From Bisporella sp. PMI_857 (Eukaryota; Ascomycota; Leotiomycetes; Helotiales; Helotiaceae): 64,000 nt of DNA. The stretch spans positions 186,001 through 250,000 of the forward strand of contig JAJSPD010000019.1 of the NCBI GenBank assembly GCA_021307315.1, given 5' to 3'. Positions 33,739 to 46,961 of the stretch are shown in pieces (the first letter of the stretch is position 1; the number at the start of each line of letters is the position of its first letter). Under the pieces are notes generated by a model. It was not told where the DNA came from. It saw only the letters and a program-made list of their open reading frames with translations, and did not search any database. The position numbers and the translations under genes are program-made.

Positions 33739-34869
33739 TACAACGTGTAATCGAAGCTGGGATAATCGTGTGGAAGATCGCAAAGTGGAAATAAAGAATA
33801 ATATTATTAATAACTTGTACCATGAGTCTGGGAAACATGTGTTTACTACAATCAATTTGGGCTCATTCGCAGATAATAGAAAGGAGAGAGTGAAGAAAAG
33901 GAGCGATAACAAAGGCGAGCTTTATACCCCTGCGCCACGCGAAAGCAGACGGCTGACGCTGTGTCCGTACTGTATTTTGCTAGTAGCGGATAACATTTAT
34001 AACAGGGGTTTATTTTGCAATATTTATTTTGCAATAGTTAATTCTGTTCGGCGCAAATAATTGAGCGCGCTATTTAGCCTATATTACTACTACTACTACT
34101 ATTACGCGGTCCTAAACAGGTCTTGTACAAATAAAGACTAGTGTACTCATGACCCGCTTTTTGTCACGCCCCTCCTTTGGCACACACGTGACCAATATTA
34201 GCCGAGCTCTGGAGCCCCACGTGGATATATAGCCTGCTTTTTCGAGCTTTTTTTCTTTTTTTAGTTTTAGATTTTCTTGTACTGTATTATACTATTATTA
34301 TTTACTATATTTGTGTCAGATGCTGTAGCTGGAAAGCTTTACCACTGCACTAAGCAAGCCAAAAACGTACAATGTCCAACATTGTGCGCCAAATAGCTTA
34401 TCCTACTACATATACCAGCACGGCCCCTGACAATTTGTAAATTTACAGCGCCTGTCGCAATGACATTTAAGGGGATAGGACAATAGGACCGTAACAATCA
34501 GGTTGTTTACAAACTATGTTATATATAAAAGCTAAAAAAAAATAGTCCTGTATTTGCTAATAACCCCAAATCGATGCCGATAACTCACTTAAACCCTCGC
34601 ATAAATCATTTTTACTAATCAATAATATATTCTTATTGAGAATTAAATGCAGTCTTGTTTATGTATGGTATGCATTTGCTGGTTGGGGAGGGCAGGTGGG
34701 GTAAGGCGAGCCGGACTAGATGCGGGGCCGAGAACGGCAGAAATTTGAGGGGATTTCTTTCCAGAAAGTTTGAAAGTTACTACTAATCTATTAGAATATA
34801 TGGTAGCACAATCCAGATAGCATTCTCTTTTCTGTTTGCACGAATAAAGGGGAGTCCAACCTCTGCAAT
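33739..34869. other. AT-rich boundary between cluster and housekeeping genes
   Basis: From about 33770 the DNA is AT-rich, with a TAC trinucleotide tract near 34084-34104 and the dispersed repeat at 34188-34293. The last ~200 bp form the promoter of the deoxyhypusine hydroxylase gene. No gene seen. Confidence 0.5.
34188..34293 (+). repeat. Dispersed repeat, copy B (direct relative to 21265)
   Basis: About 106 bp in the same orientation as 21265-21366, sharing GTGACC.ATATTAGCCGAGCTCT, AGCCTGCTTTT and a T/C-rich run. The two copies bracket the PKS and quinone oxidoreductase remnants. Confidence 0.6.
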
Positions 34870-35980
34870 ATGGCACCATCTGCAACTTCCGCTGCTCCAG
34901 GTAAGCTGCAGCCAACGCTTATTCTCGCCCAAGCATCAGTTAACAATTCCAAACTAGCACACGAAGTCGACCCAACCATCCTGTCCCTCCGCAAAACTCT
35001 GAGCAGCGAATCTGAACCGCTTGCCCGCCGGTTCCGCGCCCTCTTCTCTCTCAAACACGTTGCATCCTCCCCTTCCTCCTCCACCACTAATATTGTCGCG
35101 GCCATCCAAGCTATCGCTGCAGCCTTTTCCTCTCCATCCGCCCTATTGAAGCACGAACTAGCATACTGTCTCGGGCAAACAAAGAATTTAGAGGCGATCC
35201 AATTTTTGCGCGAAGTGCTGCAGAGAAGAGATGAAGACCCGATGTGTAGACATGAGGCCGCTGAGGCCATGGCTGCTATTGGGGATGAGGGGTGCTTGGG
35301 CTTATTGAGGGATGTTTTGAAGGATGACAAGGAGGAGGTTGTTGTTAGGGAGACATGTGAGATTTCTATAGCGAGGATTGAATGGGCCAATTCTGAGGAG
35401 GGAAAAAAAGAGCAAGAACGCTTACGGCAGAGGTATGGATTTTGATTTTATATTGAAGACTTAGGAAGCTAATATTAACAGCGATTTCGCGTCCATCGAC
35501 CCAGCACCACCCGCAGAAAGAAGCGCAACAGTCGAGAACCTAGAGAAAGACCTTTTGGACACAGAGAAACCATTATTCATTCGCTACAGAGCAATGTTTG
35601 GCCTCCGTGACCTCGCATCACCACCCGATCTTCCTACCGCTGTCCCCGCCGTGCTTGCCCTCGCAAAAGGCTTCACAGACCCCTCCGCTCTCTTCCGCCA
35701 CGAAATCGCGTTTGTCTTCGGGCAACTCTCTCACCCTGCTTCCATCCCAGCTCTTACTGCTTGTCTTGGTAATCTAAGAGAGGCGAGCATGGTGAGACAT
35801 GAGGCAGCAGAGGCACTGGGCAGTCTTGGCGAGGAAGATGGCGTGGAGAAGACCTTGAGGGAGTTCTTGCATGATAAGGAACAGGTTGTTAGGGAGAGTG
35901 TAGAGGTTGCTCTTGATATGGCGGAGTTTGAGAAGAGTGGTGAGTTGGAGTATGCGTTAATCCCTGAAGTGAACGCATGA
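34870..35980 (+). CDS. lia1: Deoxyhypusine hydroxylase (HEAT-repeat diiron enzyme)
   Basis: Hydroxylates the deoxyhypusine residue of eIF5A, the last step of hypusine formation, in the cytosol. Exons 34870-35432 and 35482-35980 join in phase to give 353 aa, near the usual 300-350. It consists of two symmetric arrays of HEAT-like (PBS lyase) repeats. The four His-Glu iron ligands typical of the family are all present: [31 protein letters not shown] and [10 protein letters not shown]. The short 49-nt intron has a TATTAAC-type branch point. The first conserved gene to the right of the decayed cluster, converging on RPA12. Confidence 0.96.
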
Positions 35981-36214
35981 AGCAGAGTCAACATTGAGTT
36001 GTGTACAATCGAGGTTGAGGGACATTTCAGGCGTTTTAGCGGTCATTTGGCATACATAGACACCGAGGTACCAAAGTGCTTGGGCCAATAAAAGCAACTC
36101 CATTCAGCAAAACTCTTCGTTCTATCCCAGTGCTGACAACGGGAAGTCATTAATCCGCTATCCCATTTTATATTTCCACAACTCCTTTACTCGTAACATT
36201 CACAGTCATCGACT

Positions 36215-36678
36215 TTAATTGTTTGTGTTCCATCTACACATGATTAGTTTTGAACCAAATAAATACGTTTGACCACTTACTTATAATTGCATCCTGGGCA
36301 AGTATAAAAAATTGTGCTGCCCTCATCCGCACCTCTTAATTGCGCTTGAGCCCACCTCACTTCCTTGACATCACACTTGGGACATGATACCGCAATTGTC
36401 GCATCCGTCTGCAAATCGCTCAACCGCACAGTCTGGATGGAGGACAATTGCTGCCGCAGCTTTGAAGGGAAAGATTCTGGTTTGGAGGTAGTCGTAATGG
36501 TTTGCGACGCCGTGTCTACAAAGACGTTAGCCTTGCATCCAGGAGAGAGTAAAGGATGCAAACCTCGATTTTCCGCTCCGCAACATCCACAGAGGAGAAT
36601 AGTTTCTTTATTTCCTGTCGAACTCTCCAGCAGATTACCACAATCTGTGCAGAACACTAAGGACCCGATTGCAGACAT
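36215..36678 (-). CDS. RPA12: RNA polymerase I subunit RPA12
   Basis: Small zinc-ribbon subunit of Pol I involved in transcript cleavage and termination in the nucleolus. Three exons give 122 aa, matching the family. The N-terminal ribbon (FCTDCGNLL...LCGCCGAENR) is joined by an intron of about 48 nt to DTASQTITTTS, then the TFIIS-like C-terminal ribbon CPKC...TCPGCNYK. The apparent stop directly after NYK is removed by a 47-nt intron (36234-36280), and a tiny 19-nt last exon supplies WNTNN, the conserved fungal ending. Automatic gene callers that skip this microexon would truncate the protein. Divergent from SCC2. Confidence 0.95.
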
Positions 36679-37001
36679 CTTTGCGGATCTTTGATGGCAA
36701 GGCTTTGATGCTGCGGCTTCCTAGATTTTTTCACCCACTGGGGTCAACACCCTTGTCGCACCAAGGGCATTTTAGCGCAAGGCTGCTGAACGTCACGTTG
36801 TCGACGATGAGCTTGAACTACTGCTGTTGCAGCTCCATGTCAATGAATGCGAAACTGAAACCTTCGAGATCAAGTGCATAAAGGTCGCATGACGGCAGTA
36901 GGCATTTGCAGTATGCTCCTTGAGTTATCCGACAAGTCCCCTTAGAACGAAGTCCACCGTTGCGCAAGTCCAGGCATTCTCACCACCTCTGCTGGCACAC
37001 G
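36679..37001. promoter_or_regulatory. Shared divergent promoter of RPA12 and SCC2
   Basis: 323 bp between the two ATGs; must hold both promoters and leaders. No distinctive element recognised beyond mixed composition. Confidence 0.5.
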
Positions 37002-40000
37002 ATGGAATCGAACAAGTATGCTGCTCAGAATGGCAGTGCTTCGAATGGTGCCGCAAAGGCGAAGACAGAGCCTGCAAAGAGACGAATGCCTCCCACAGTC
37101 GACCAAGCCTTGCCATACTCGCCTTTCTCCTCTGTCATACCATTCAATCCGGGTACTTGCTTTTTTTGATAGCCTTCCCTAATTCCTTTTTCACCACGAA
37201 CCCATTACTAACAAGGCTATATACAGACATTATTCCAGTTCCTACGGTCGGCCTTCGATCATCTACTTCTTTATTTTTGAATGCCGACGAGCGCGATGAA
37301 GCACGGCAAGACTTGGAAAGTCTAAATCGAGAGACTACAAATCAGAGTCAAACATCGCAGAGGCTAGAGCAAACACTTCAAGATCTGAAGCATCTTCTCC
37401 AACCCCAAAATTTAGCACATTTGTACGCTCTACTCCCTCTTTAATTGTTGAGTTCTAACGATCTATAGCAAGTTTAAAACCGGCCCGAGAGCTACGACTA
37501 AGCCTGAGCCGAAATATCAGTCCAAGATGTCTCTGACCCCATTCTCCAAGATGGTTTACGACGCAACAGACGTTGCATTTACATATCCTACTCCACAACC
37601 TGCTAGCCCGTCTCGAGTCAAAAAGGCTAAGGCTCCATCTCAAGACCAAAAGTCACCTTTGCAGACAAAATCTAAGTCAAAACTAGCTCATGATGGACGA
37701 CCTAGTTCAGTTGGGTCTCAAAAATCCTATGAAAACAACTCAAGTATCAATACCAACCATACAGCCTATGAAGACAACTCAACCATTACTGTAGACACTT
37801 CTTTCAGGAAGGAAAGTAACTCGAAAGCTTTCTCGCATTCGATTGCGCCTACCAAAAGTGCTTCTAAAAAAGCACATCAGTCACAAATTCTTTCGCCACA
37901 AGAACCCTCACACAAACCATCTGCTTCACAAACAACTACACCTCGACAACCTTCGGCCAGATTCGCTGTCGTCATCCCAGCCGTTCGTCGTGATGACCAA
38001 CCTATGTCGCAACCTCAACTTCAGCCTGCAATACCTGCTGTCAAAACCCCACAGCGGCTCCATTCGAGTGAATACTCGATACCATCATCACAAGCTTCTA
38101 TTAAACAGTCCACACCACAGGTAAACCCCAGTCTTATACCATCTAGCTCAAATCCGAACCTATCAGTGGTTATTCCTGGTCCTCCTCCGACGTTTCGTCC
38201 TGAGGAATACGAAATGCTACCGGACTCGCCGTCCACACCCCAGAATTTTTCTAGGAAGCGAAAAAGATCTAGCGACGGATATGATGGAGAGATTTTACTA
38301 ACATATGATCAACGTCAACAAGCCGATTTGGCAGTTAAGAATTTAAATGGCTATTTACAGGACATTTTTGACGCTGAAGATCAGCTACAACCGGACTCAA
38401 TTGCTTCTAATAATTTTCTTACTTCCTCGGGAGATGGCATTGCTCTCACCAATGTGACACAGTCCAAGGTTGATGGTTTGCTTCAAAAAGTCATCAAATT
38501 TGGTCGCTATCCACAAATCTCTCTTGAAGACCTCCTTCGATTGCAGAAACTGAGCGACTTTGCCCTCAGAGATTCTGAGAACATCAATGTCAAAGTTGAC
38601 GATGCAATGGGGGAGTCAGAGGTCGGGCATATGTTCCAAAATCTCTCCATCGCCGAACTTGGTCTAAGATCTGCCCGAACATCTCTACGATTAATGTCTG
38701 GTGGACGCGACAACAAGCAGCTATATTCGGAAGATGTTATACAGTCTGCCCTATACACGTTGAAGAATGTCACAGAGACCTGTATCATTCCAATTGTAGA
38801 GATGCGGAACTCTGGAACAACACCATTGCTCTTCAAATCGCTCACTGCCCAAAAGAAGGCCATCCTAGGTCTCCTTGAGCTTTGTAGGCGAGTGCTTTCT
38901 CTCATGGCAACTCTTGTGTCTAAGATCAATCTCTCAGAGACTGTTATCAATACACTCGAGTTCATGGCATCGCGACTGATATTTGTGGAGAATGCCCAGA
39001 CCGAAAAGGATTCAATTCTGGGTATTGCAAAATTCGACAGCTTCCGTGTTGTAGCAATGGATGTCCTTGCCCAAATATTCCTCAGAAATCCAGCGCAGCG
39101 ACAGGGAATATTTTCTGAGATTCTCACATCATTAGAGAAGCTACCGGTCACGAAACAGAGTGCGCGACAGTTTAAACTTGCAGATGGCGGGAGCATTCAA
39201 TTAGTGTCTGCTCTGATCATGCGACTGATTCAAACCAGCGCCAGTAAGGCTGAGGATCCTAACGACAAGCGGAAGAAGCAGGCATTAGGAATTGGTGGAG
39301 AGGAAGATGAAGAGCAAACAAACGGAAATGAAAAGGCCAGGCCAACAATCATTTCCGAGGAGCGCGCAGAGCAGCAGGTTGTGACCGCAATTCAAGAACT
39401 CGGATATGTTACCTCACCACTCCTAGAAGCAGCTCAGCAGGATGCTCTCTATGTTGTGAGCTTTATCGTAACCAGAGCGTTAAACTCAACCAAGTCAGGA
39501 GACGCCCCATATCGAAATTTGCTAGATCTGTTTGTGCAGGACTTTATAACATGTCTCAACTCTACAGATTGGCCGGCTGCAGAGCTCTTGCTTCGGCTCC
39601 TGTTATTTAAAATGGTTCATTTGGTAGATGGCGACAAGACTCCCGCTCCTGCTAAGAATATGGCTCTTGACCTCCTCGGATCCATGGGTGCAGCTATCTC
39701 AGAATTGCAATCACACGTGAAGAAAAGTGCAAATACTCTCGAAAACAGTGATGCAGAGTTAGGCAAATGGATGGCAAGACTTGCCGAAGTTGCAATTGAC
39801 AAGAAAGCATCTCCGTCAGCTATGGTATCCTGGGCTTGTGGTCCATATCGGACCTCACTAGAGTTCCTAGAACATCGTTGTGCTTCAGAAGACCCTCAGC
39901 TGAGTAGTGCCATTGCGTATTTTGTAGCACAATGGGGTGCGAAGATCGTCTCTACGTATGATAAGCTGGATGATGACCAAGATGGTAGTCCTGAAATCGA

Positions 40001-42896
40001 GCGCGAATATGGGCGTCTCGCCTACAGACTCCGGATGATGATTACCGACAAGAGGTGGCTTACCACGGAATATAGCTTCGATTCTGTTGCTCCTACTCAC
40101 GCACGACTTGCTTACTCGATCACCCTATTGAACTCACAATTCTGCGGGTCCTTCGGTCGGGTGCTCCAAATCCTGCTAGGATCGATGACGAGCGACCAAG
40201 CCACAGTGCGAAGTAAAAGCATGAAAAGCGTCAATCAAGTCTTGGAAACTGATCCCTCTATCCTGGACCGTGAACCAGCGGTCAAGCATTTACTCTTGAG
40301 ATGTTCAAACGATCCATCAATTCTCGTTCGTGACTCAGCATTGGGTCTCATTGGAAAATGCATTAGCCTGAGACCTGCTCTTGAAGGAGAAATGTTTGTG
40401 AGCATATTGGCACGCGTGAACGACAATGGTGTAGGAGTTCGCAAACGCGCAATCAAGTTGTGTAAGGACATTTATCTGAGAAACACCGATAATGGAGTGC
40501 GAAGCTCGATTGCAGATCAACTACTTCATCGTGTCCAAGATACTGATGAAGGAGTGCAAGAACTAGCTCGACAGACGATTGAAGACATATGGATGTCACC
40601 GTTCTACACTTCGCCTTCAATTAGCGCTTCTACAACTGAGTACAAGCTTGCAATGGCAGATCATGTTGCCCTCATTGTTACAACCGTGAAGAGAAGCGGT
40701 GGAGTTGGCGATGTACTTGACAAAGTGCTAAAAAACATTCTCTCTCCCAACTCTAAGCAAGCTAGTGCAAACTACAAAGTCTGCAAAGCTCTCGTAGCCA
40801 CTATGTTCGAAACTATCATCGATAACTCAGAAAACGATGCTCAAAATGCGCCATCTGCGCAAGATACCTTGCAAATTCTCAAAATCTTTGCTCAATCTGA
40901 TGCGAAGCTGTTTACACCAGAGCAGGTTCAGCTTCTAGAACCATATATAAAGAACGTTGGCAATGATGACTTGACTCGATTCGTGGACGTGGTCATCATT
41001 TTCCGCCATGTCCTTCCCGTCTTGTCAAAGATACACAACAACTTTCTTGTCTCTGTCAGAAATGCGCTCGTCCCACTCATCGGACGACCGAAAGGCAAGA
41101 TTTTAGATGATATGATTGCTTGTCTTTGGGCAATCAGCTCCTCCCTGTCTGATTTCCATCATCTAACCAGAGTGACTTTATCGAGCCTGAAAGCTGCGCA
41201 AGGTATGCAACGTGCCAATTTAAGCAGTGATCAAAATCGTATAAAGATTTGCAAATTGCTCTCCATCATCGGCGTATGTGGTAAGCACTGCAATTTTGAT
41301 CCACAGATCGACCAATTCAAGAAAGACTTCCCAAATTATCGCAAAGATTCCACCTCAATGCTTATGGTCGATACTGTAGTGCCCTTCACGGCTCCTGAAC
41401 AGCCAGGTGAAGTTCGAAAAGCTGCTTTTGAAGCCGTCGGCAATATCTGCCAGTCGTGGCCAAAGAACTTTGAGTCTGTTAAGGTCTACACAGCATTTGA
41501 AGTAGTATTCAAAGAAGAGGTTTCCAGTCTTGAAATTATTATTATGCGCGCATTCAAAGACTTCTTGGTGGCAGAAGAAAAACGATCAGAGGCAAGCAAA
41601 GATATTGTTGTGGCCTCCGTAGCAGACGCAAATGCTGTGGCAGCAAGCAATGCGAAACTTGCGGTGATGGGAGGAAGCCAAGGCGATGGTAGTGCTCTTG
41701 CCATTGCACGTCGATTTTTGGCCGACCTGACACGAATTGCTTTAGAAACTCAGGACGAAAAGGCTTTTCTTGCAACTGAAATTCTGGCAAGTATCAGCAA
41801 ACAAGGACTCATTCATCCAAAGGAATGTGGTGCAACTCTCATAGCACTCGAAACATCACAGAATCCTAGGATTGCTGAGCTTGCATTCGACACACATCGG
41901 CTGCTTCACGAGAAACACGAAACGATCTTGGAAAAAGAGTACATGAAAGCGGTTGAGCTTGCTTACAACTATCAGCGTGATGTTGCCAAGGACCATCATG
42001 GAGCAAATCTAGATCCATTCGCATCCAAGCTGCACAAGATGATTGAGGTGCTGAAGATCAGCAAAGTCAAGAATCGCAAGAGATTTTTTGAGAGCTTATG
42101 TGAGCGTATAGATCGAGATGATCCACTGAAGATGAGTTTGCAAGAGCTTCCGCATCACCTCGAGTTTTCCCAGTTTATCATCGAAAATATGGCCTTCTTC
42201 GAGTACACTACGGTGGATGAGTTGCTTGGCGCAGTCTCTGCAATGGAAAAGGTAGTTGCTGGGGCGGGCACTGGTGTAGCTCACGCCATTGAGACGGAAA
42301 TCTTTCACATCAGTTTAGACCAACCAGTGCAGACTGATGAGAATGGACAAGTCCAATCTGTCGAGCAAGTGACTGATTCAAGTCGCCTGCTTCAACTGAC
42401 TGCCTCCTCAATGATGTTATCTTGTCTCTGGGAAGCCCGCTCATATCTTCGACGGCAATATGCTCTCAAGTCATTTCGAATAGAAGGTAAAGGTAAAGGT
42501 GATGCGGCCAAACTCAACAAAACTCCAATCAAGATCCCTTCTATCAATGGTGATAAGTTCTGGGAGTTCGTATCGTCAACATTTTCGTCTCTCGAGTCTG
42601 AAGAATCCATGAAGACGCAGTGCAAAGCCTTTGTAGAACTACTAAGCGTAGATCAGGAGTTTAAAGTCGCTCAGGAAGGTGACGATGACATGGACACCAG
42701 GCTTACCACACCAAGTGATGACGAAGACAATGATGGTCCTGCGGTACCTGGCAGCGGGCGAGGACGGAAGCGAAAATCTACAAGCACGCCAGGTGGTCGA
42801 AAGAAGCGAGCCAGGTCATCGTCTATAACCCGAGGACGTGGTAAGCTCAAGAGTAGTGGAAAGAGAGCAAGCATTGACAGAGAAGATGATGAATAA
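37002..42896 (+). CDS. SCC2: Cohesin loader subunit SCC2 / Mis4 / NIPBL
   Basis: Large HEAT-repeat protein that, with Scc4/Mau2, loads cohesin on chromosomes. Exons 37002-37152, 37227-37422 and 37469-42896 join in phase to 1924 aa. The first exon supplies the conserved start (MESNKYAAQNGS, then PFSSVIPFNP), followed by a leucine-rich coiled segment, a long low-complexity Ser/Pro/Gln linker (about residues 150-350), and some 1,400 residues of helical repeats with the family segments SILDREPAVKHLLLRC and DPSILVRDSALGLIGK. The C-terminus is a basic nuclear-localisation tail (GRGRKRKS, GGRKKRARS) after an acidic patch. The 5.4-kb last exon has no frame break, which argues that the frameshifts in the PKS are not an assembly-wide error problem. 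Start chosen because exon 1 carries the conserved N-terminus. Confidence 0.96.
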
Positions 42897-45800
42897 GTGG
42901 AAGGACTTCACGCCAAGAATGTTATGGCAGCATAATATATTTGGCGTGGATATGTAGGCGCATTTTTCTATTACTTCTTATAACCTAGAATATCCGGGCT
43001 TTATCATTCTCACGCCATTATTATGTATCGTAGCTCCTGGCGTTGCTGCGGTCATATTACAGAGTTACGGAAGGAGGAGCGAGGTTCACAAGCCCGGACA
43101 GAGACATTATTTACACTATGGCAAATGAAAGCGAGGCGCAATGGCTCATCTCGCTCAGATGTACCTATAGATTTAAGAAGCTAGAAATGAATATAATTAA
43201 TCGAACAAGGACCCTCGGAGGTACGAAGTTTCACTCAAGAGTTCGTTGTGATGTCCTTTTACGTGCTTTGCATGTAGTCTTTTCTTCTCTTCCTCTTCTA
43301 TGCCCTCTGTAATAGGACGGATCATTCACCTTCACTCCTTCGAATCCCGGTTCTGCTCTACTCATCGCACATTTTACATTTCCTATTATGTGCAACACAG
43401 CGTTTCATCTGGGCCTATCCAGCGTAACCTTTATCAAGAATTCTATAATATGACAATGCACGACAAAAAATGGCCAATGGACTCACATTTTAGCGGTTTG
43501 CTTCACATTGTGCGCTTTAACAATTTCTACCTTACACTACGATCCATACATGTGTGCGATCTCAAGACAACTCAAATCAGTCCAAACTCTACCTGGCAAC
43601 AAAAGCCCATCACGCTGTCCTCGCATATCCCACTACGTGCGATATTGAGCCGCGGTTGGATATACCCAACACTACGTATGCGTCGTACTCAAACACTATG
43701 GCATCAGTCGAGGCCCTGATGGTGAGAGGAATTCAGGATGCGTAGATGGTCTTTTTGCTGGGCTGTGGCAAAGGCGAGAATGCTGCCAATATAGTGAGCG
43801 CCAATTTTAGGGGAGCTCGGTGATTTGGAAGGAATTTAGGCGTTTTGTCCACCTAATTTGGTATAGCCATGAGTTTCAATATACCGTTGGGCTTAGCCGC
43901 TACTGGACTGCATTTGCGCCAAACTTGCAGACGACAAGTGGTATGTTAAAAGTTAGCATGATGTTGAGCACTTATGGTACTCCTATTTCGTTTACAGAGT
44001 TCAAAGTGAGGCTCGCAGCAATGTAGGCCAGTTTGTTGAGCCTCGTCAACTTGTGCAAATGATTTAGAAAGAAACTAGGACAGACCTGGCTTCCAATATT
44101 GAAGCCTTATGCAGAAAAAACGCAAGGACGCTTTACTGCATTCCACTATCAGTGCCGAATTATCCAATCAAGTATGGGGCATCGGTTCCGGGCCTAAATC
44201 TTTTATCTGCTTCAGCGCATTTAAGTCATGTTGAGTTGGCCAGGAGCCCTTTGAGCGAAGGACACAACCCAGAACACAGGAGTCATCCATCCAACTTCAT
44301 ACAAGCACCACTCTACCCTTCTCAAACGACCCAGAATTTTCTTTCAAAAAAGCCCCAACTTACAATATCTCACCATTTGCTCGCTTAACTTCCAAACTGA
44401 GCTGCTCGTTCTGTAAATCGGTCCTAAAAACCAGGACTATACCATAGGTCTACCATCAGAAACACAGTACCACAACACCCAAAAAGCATTGGAATAAGCG
44501 AGAATAGACCGAGACCACTGAAAAGAGAGAGGAAGTAGATATTGAGATGAGCAAACGAGAGGAGAGGGTGAAGGTCAAGGTGGTACTGGCGCTTCCTGTA
44601 GCAGATCTAAGGAGCTCTGCTTCAGACCGGTACCTGTCTGAATTACAGTGCACATGGGTAGATAGCCTTCGGTAATTTCTGACAGAAGAATGATCTCCAC
44701 AAAACTCAGGCTTCAGTCGCATCCTCAGCACCGACCAACCCTCCCCATCCCACCACCAAAGTTGTCCCGTTGGAAGCGACACTGGTTGAAGCAGAAGAGG
44801 CGGTAATAATATCATTATCTCGGAAGATAAAGAGGCTACAGAAGCAACAATACGGTATTGAAACCGTAGGAGATGGGACTAGTTAGAGGAAGAATGAAGA
44901 TGCTGTAGGCTCGGTGTCTTTACGTTTTGCCCATGCGTGTGATTCTAATCTGTGTTTCACGCATGGCGAAACTATCTTTAGGATAGCTCAAGCACGTATA
45001 ATAAGTTATGGACGTTAAAGTAATGGAACAGAGTACATTCGAGAACATCACGAGAGTATGAAACTCAACACCGAGTGATATTCCGAACCTTCTTTTACAT
45101 TGAACTCAGCAAGGTGGCAGAACTCTTCATGTGAAGCTGGAAAATTTTATCCGTCATTTCACCAAGAGCAATAGTTGTGCATGCATTGTGTTGACTTGAT
45201 TGCTCTACTTACGCTAAGGAGAGGCTATGATAGTTTTCAACCAGTCCTACCACCAAATAATAAAACAGCTCTTAAAGTGAGCTTTTCAGTCTAAACCGGG
45301 AGAAAATCTCCTCAAAATCTCTACAAATAAGTCATGACTATCCATAACTTCAAAAGACAAAGCCACAAGCAAAGTGCCACATTTACCAGCATGCTTTATG
45401 GCAGAGAGCGGTTTGATATCCCGACAAAATAATAATAACCCCATTTATGACTCTGCTACAAGGGTCTGGACGCACTGCAATCCTGAATCCAGTGTAAATA
45501 CTGCTAATCGCCCTTGCGGTAGAGCCAATATGCATTTAAGGCTAGCCGTTGCCGACCTAGCCCAAGACCAAGCAGAGCCTGAAACCATGGCTGGGGTTTG
45601 TCCACGGTTCAAACTTCCATTTGCTTAAACAAATTTATATAGGATACAGGTAAAATTTTTGGGGAATTCCTTGCAAATGATTGGCTGCCCTCATTCGCCG
45701 CTGCTGCTTGCTTTAGACTCTCATTTTGGTCACGTGATGAATACAGGGGCTCGCTTAGCTTTCATTTACAAAGCTGTGGTCATCAGATGGTTTAGAGGGG

Positions 45801-46277
45801 CGATAATTTGTACCTGCCAAGTACATTCAAACGCAGCAATGTGTATAGAATTACAGTACATTGAGAAGATATATGGCCGTTTTTATAAATGCGTGAGAGC
45901 GAATGCGGAGAATGCGAGAAATGTAAGGTTGCTATACTTGTAAGGGCATGGAAGTCAGTTGAAAGATGAGTTATAACTACCAGCTTGTTCCGCAACATTT
46001 CATACCATGGATCAAGAGTTTCAGGTTATATGAATTTATAAATATCTAAGCCACTGTGATTGGCTGTAACATTAAGGATGAAGCTATCATGCAGAGCCTT
46101 AAGAACGACACATTCTGCGTTAGGGCTCAGAATAGCGAATTTATTAAAGTAAACATTATCTAATCAGATGATAAATCATGCCGGCATGGCCAAATCCGCC
46201 TAGCTCCAGTTCTGCTAGGAGACTTTCTCCTTCATCTCTTTTTACGGCAACAATATCAAAACACGAATTGAACCATA
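42897..46277. other. 3.4-kb stretch without a supportable gene
   Basis: Frames of 60-140 codons exist on both strands but none shows a recognisable domain or coding-like continuity. A minus-strand stretch near 44815-44456 has a hydrophobic segment near its end and could be the C-terminal exon of a small membrane or secreted protein, but I cannot assemble it. The left ~150 bp are the SCC2 3' flank. No RNA gene identified. Confidence 0.4.
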
Positions 46278-46673
46278 ATGCCAATGACAAAAAAAGGTAC
46301 CACAAACGTCATGGTAAATGCTACGGGTACTAAGACAGGTAGCTATAAGAAGAGGAAGGACGAGGCAGCGATCGATGACCGATTTGATATCTATCTCCAG
46401 GCGCTTGGCTTGAAAGAGGCTGATATCACTGGGGATGGAAACTGCTTTTCTGACTGCATGGTATATGGCGGACGCCTAGATATCCAGAGACTGGTCGGAC
46501 ATCCTGCACTCATTTCAACTCCGTCCGGACTATCATCGAAAGCACTCCCGGTGGAGCTATGGTTGTCTGATTCACCACTCCTCGCCACCATGCTAACACT
46601 CGCCGCGCGGAGACGACGAAGAGAGATGAGAAAGATATCGAGGATTAGAGCTGCTGCCCAGAACACGCTGTAG
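46278..46673 (+). pseudogene. Truncated OTU-domain cysteine protease-like gene
   Basis: A frame of 131 aa starts with a basic Lys-rich stretch, then YLQALGLKEADITGDGNCF, which matches the start of OTU deubiquitinase domains where D and C of DGNC are catalytic. Directly after GNCF the expected helix is missing and the frame continues with VYGGRLDIQRL, similar to the later VYGG..EIQAL part of the domain, so roughly 50-60 residues appear to be deleted. The remaining C-terminal part (Arg-rich) is not OTU-like, and the catalytic His region is not seen. Most likely a decayed or internally deleted gene; a short diverged protein is the alternative. Confidence 0.45.
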
Positions 46674-46961
46674 CAATGATATGTCGAGATGACAGAGTGG
46701 AAGAAATTTATGTAATTGGTATCAAAACACCTATCCACAAACAGAACTAAATACGTATGTGACTAATGTCCAACTCCGACCCAGGCAAAATACCCTTTAT
46801 ACACCGACAATGCGATAGAAACACTAACAGGCCACTCTGTCCGAATAGAGCCTGACATATGCCCCAAACGCCACACGCCGCCAGATGCACTCAAAACTCA
46901 TGCTCTCATACCCTAGTCTATACCCACTAAGAGCTACGAAAGCCAGCAAACCATTATTCTC

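Noticed and set aside
43300..43745. Overlapping plus-strand frames of up to 139 codons
   Set aside because: No domain, no conserved pattern, and no splice model that extends them.
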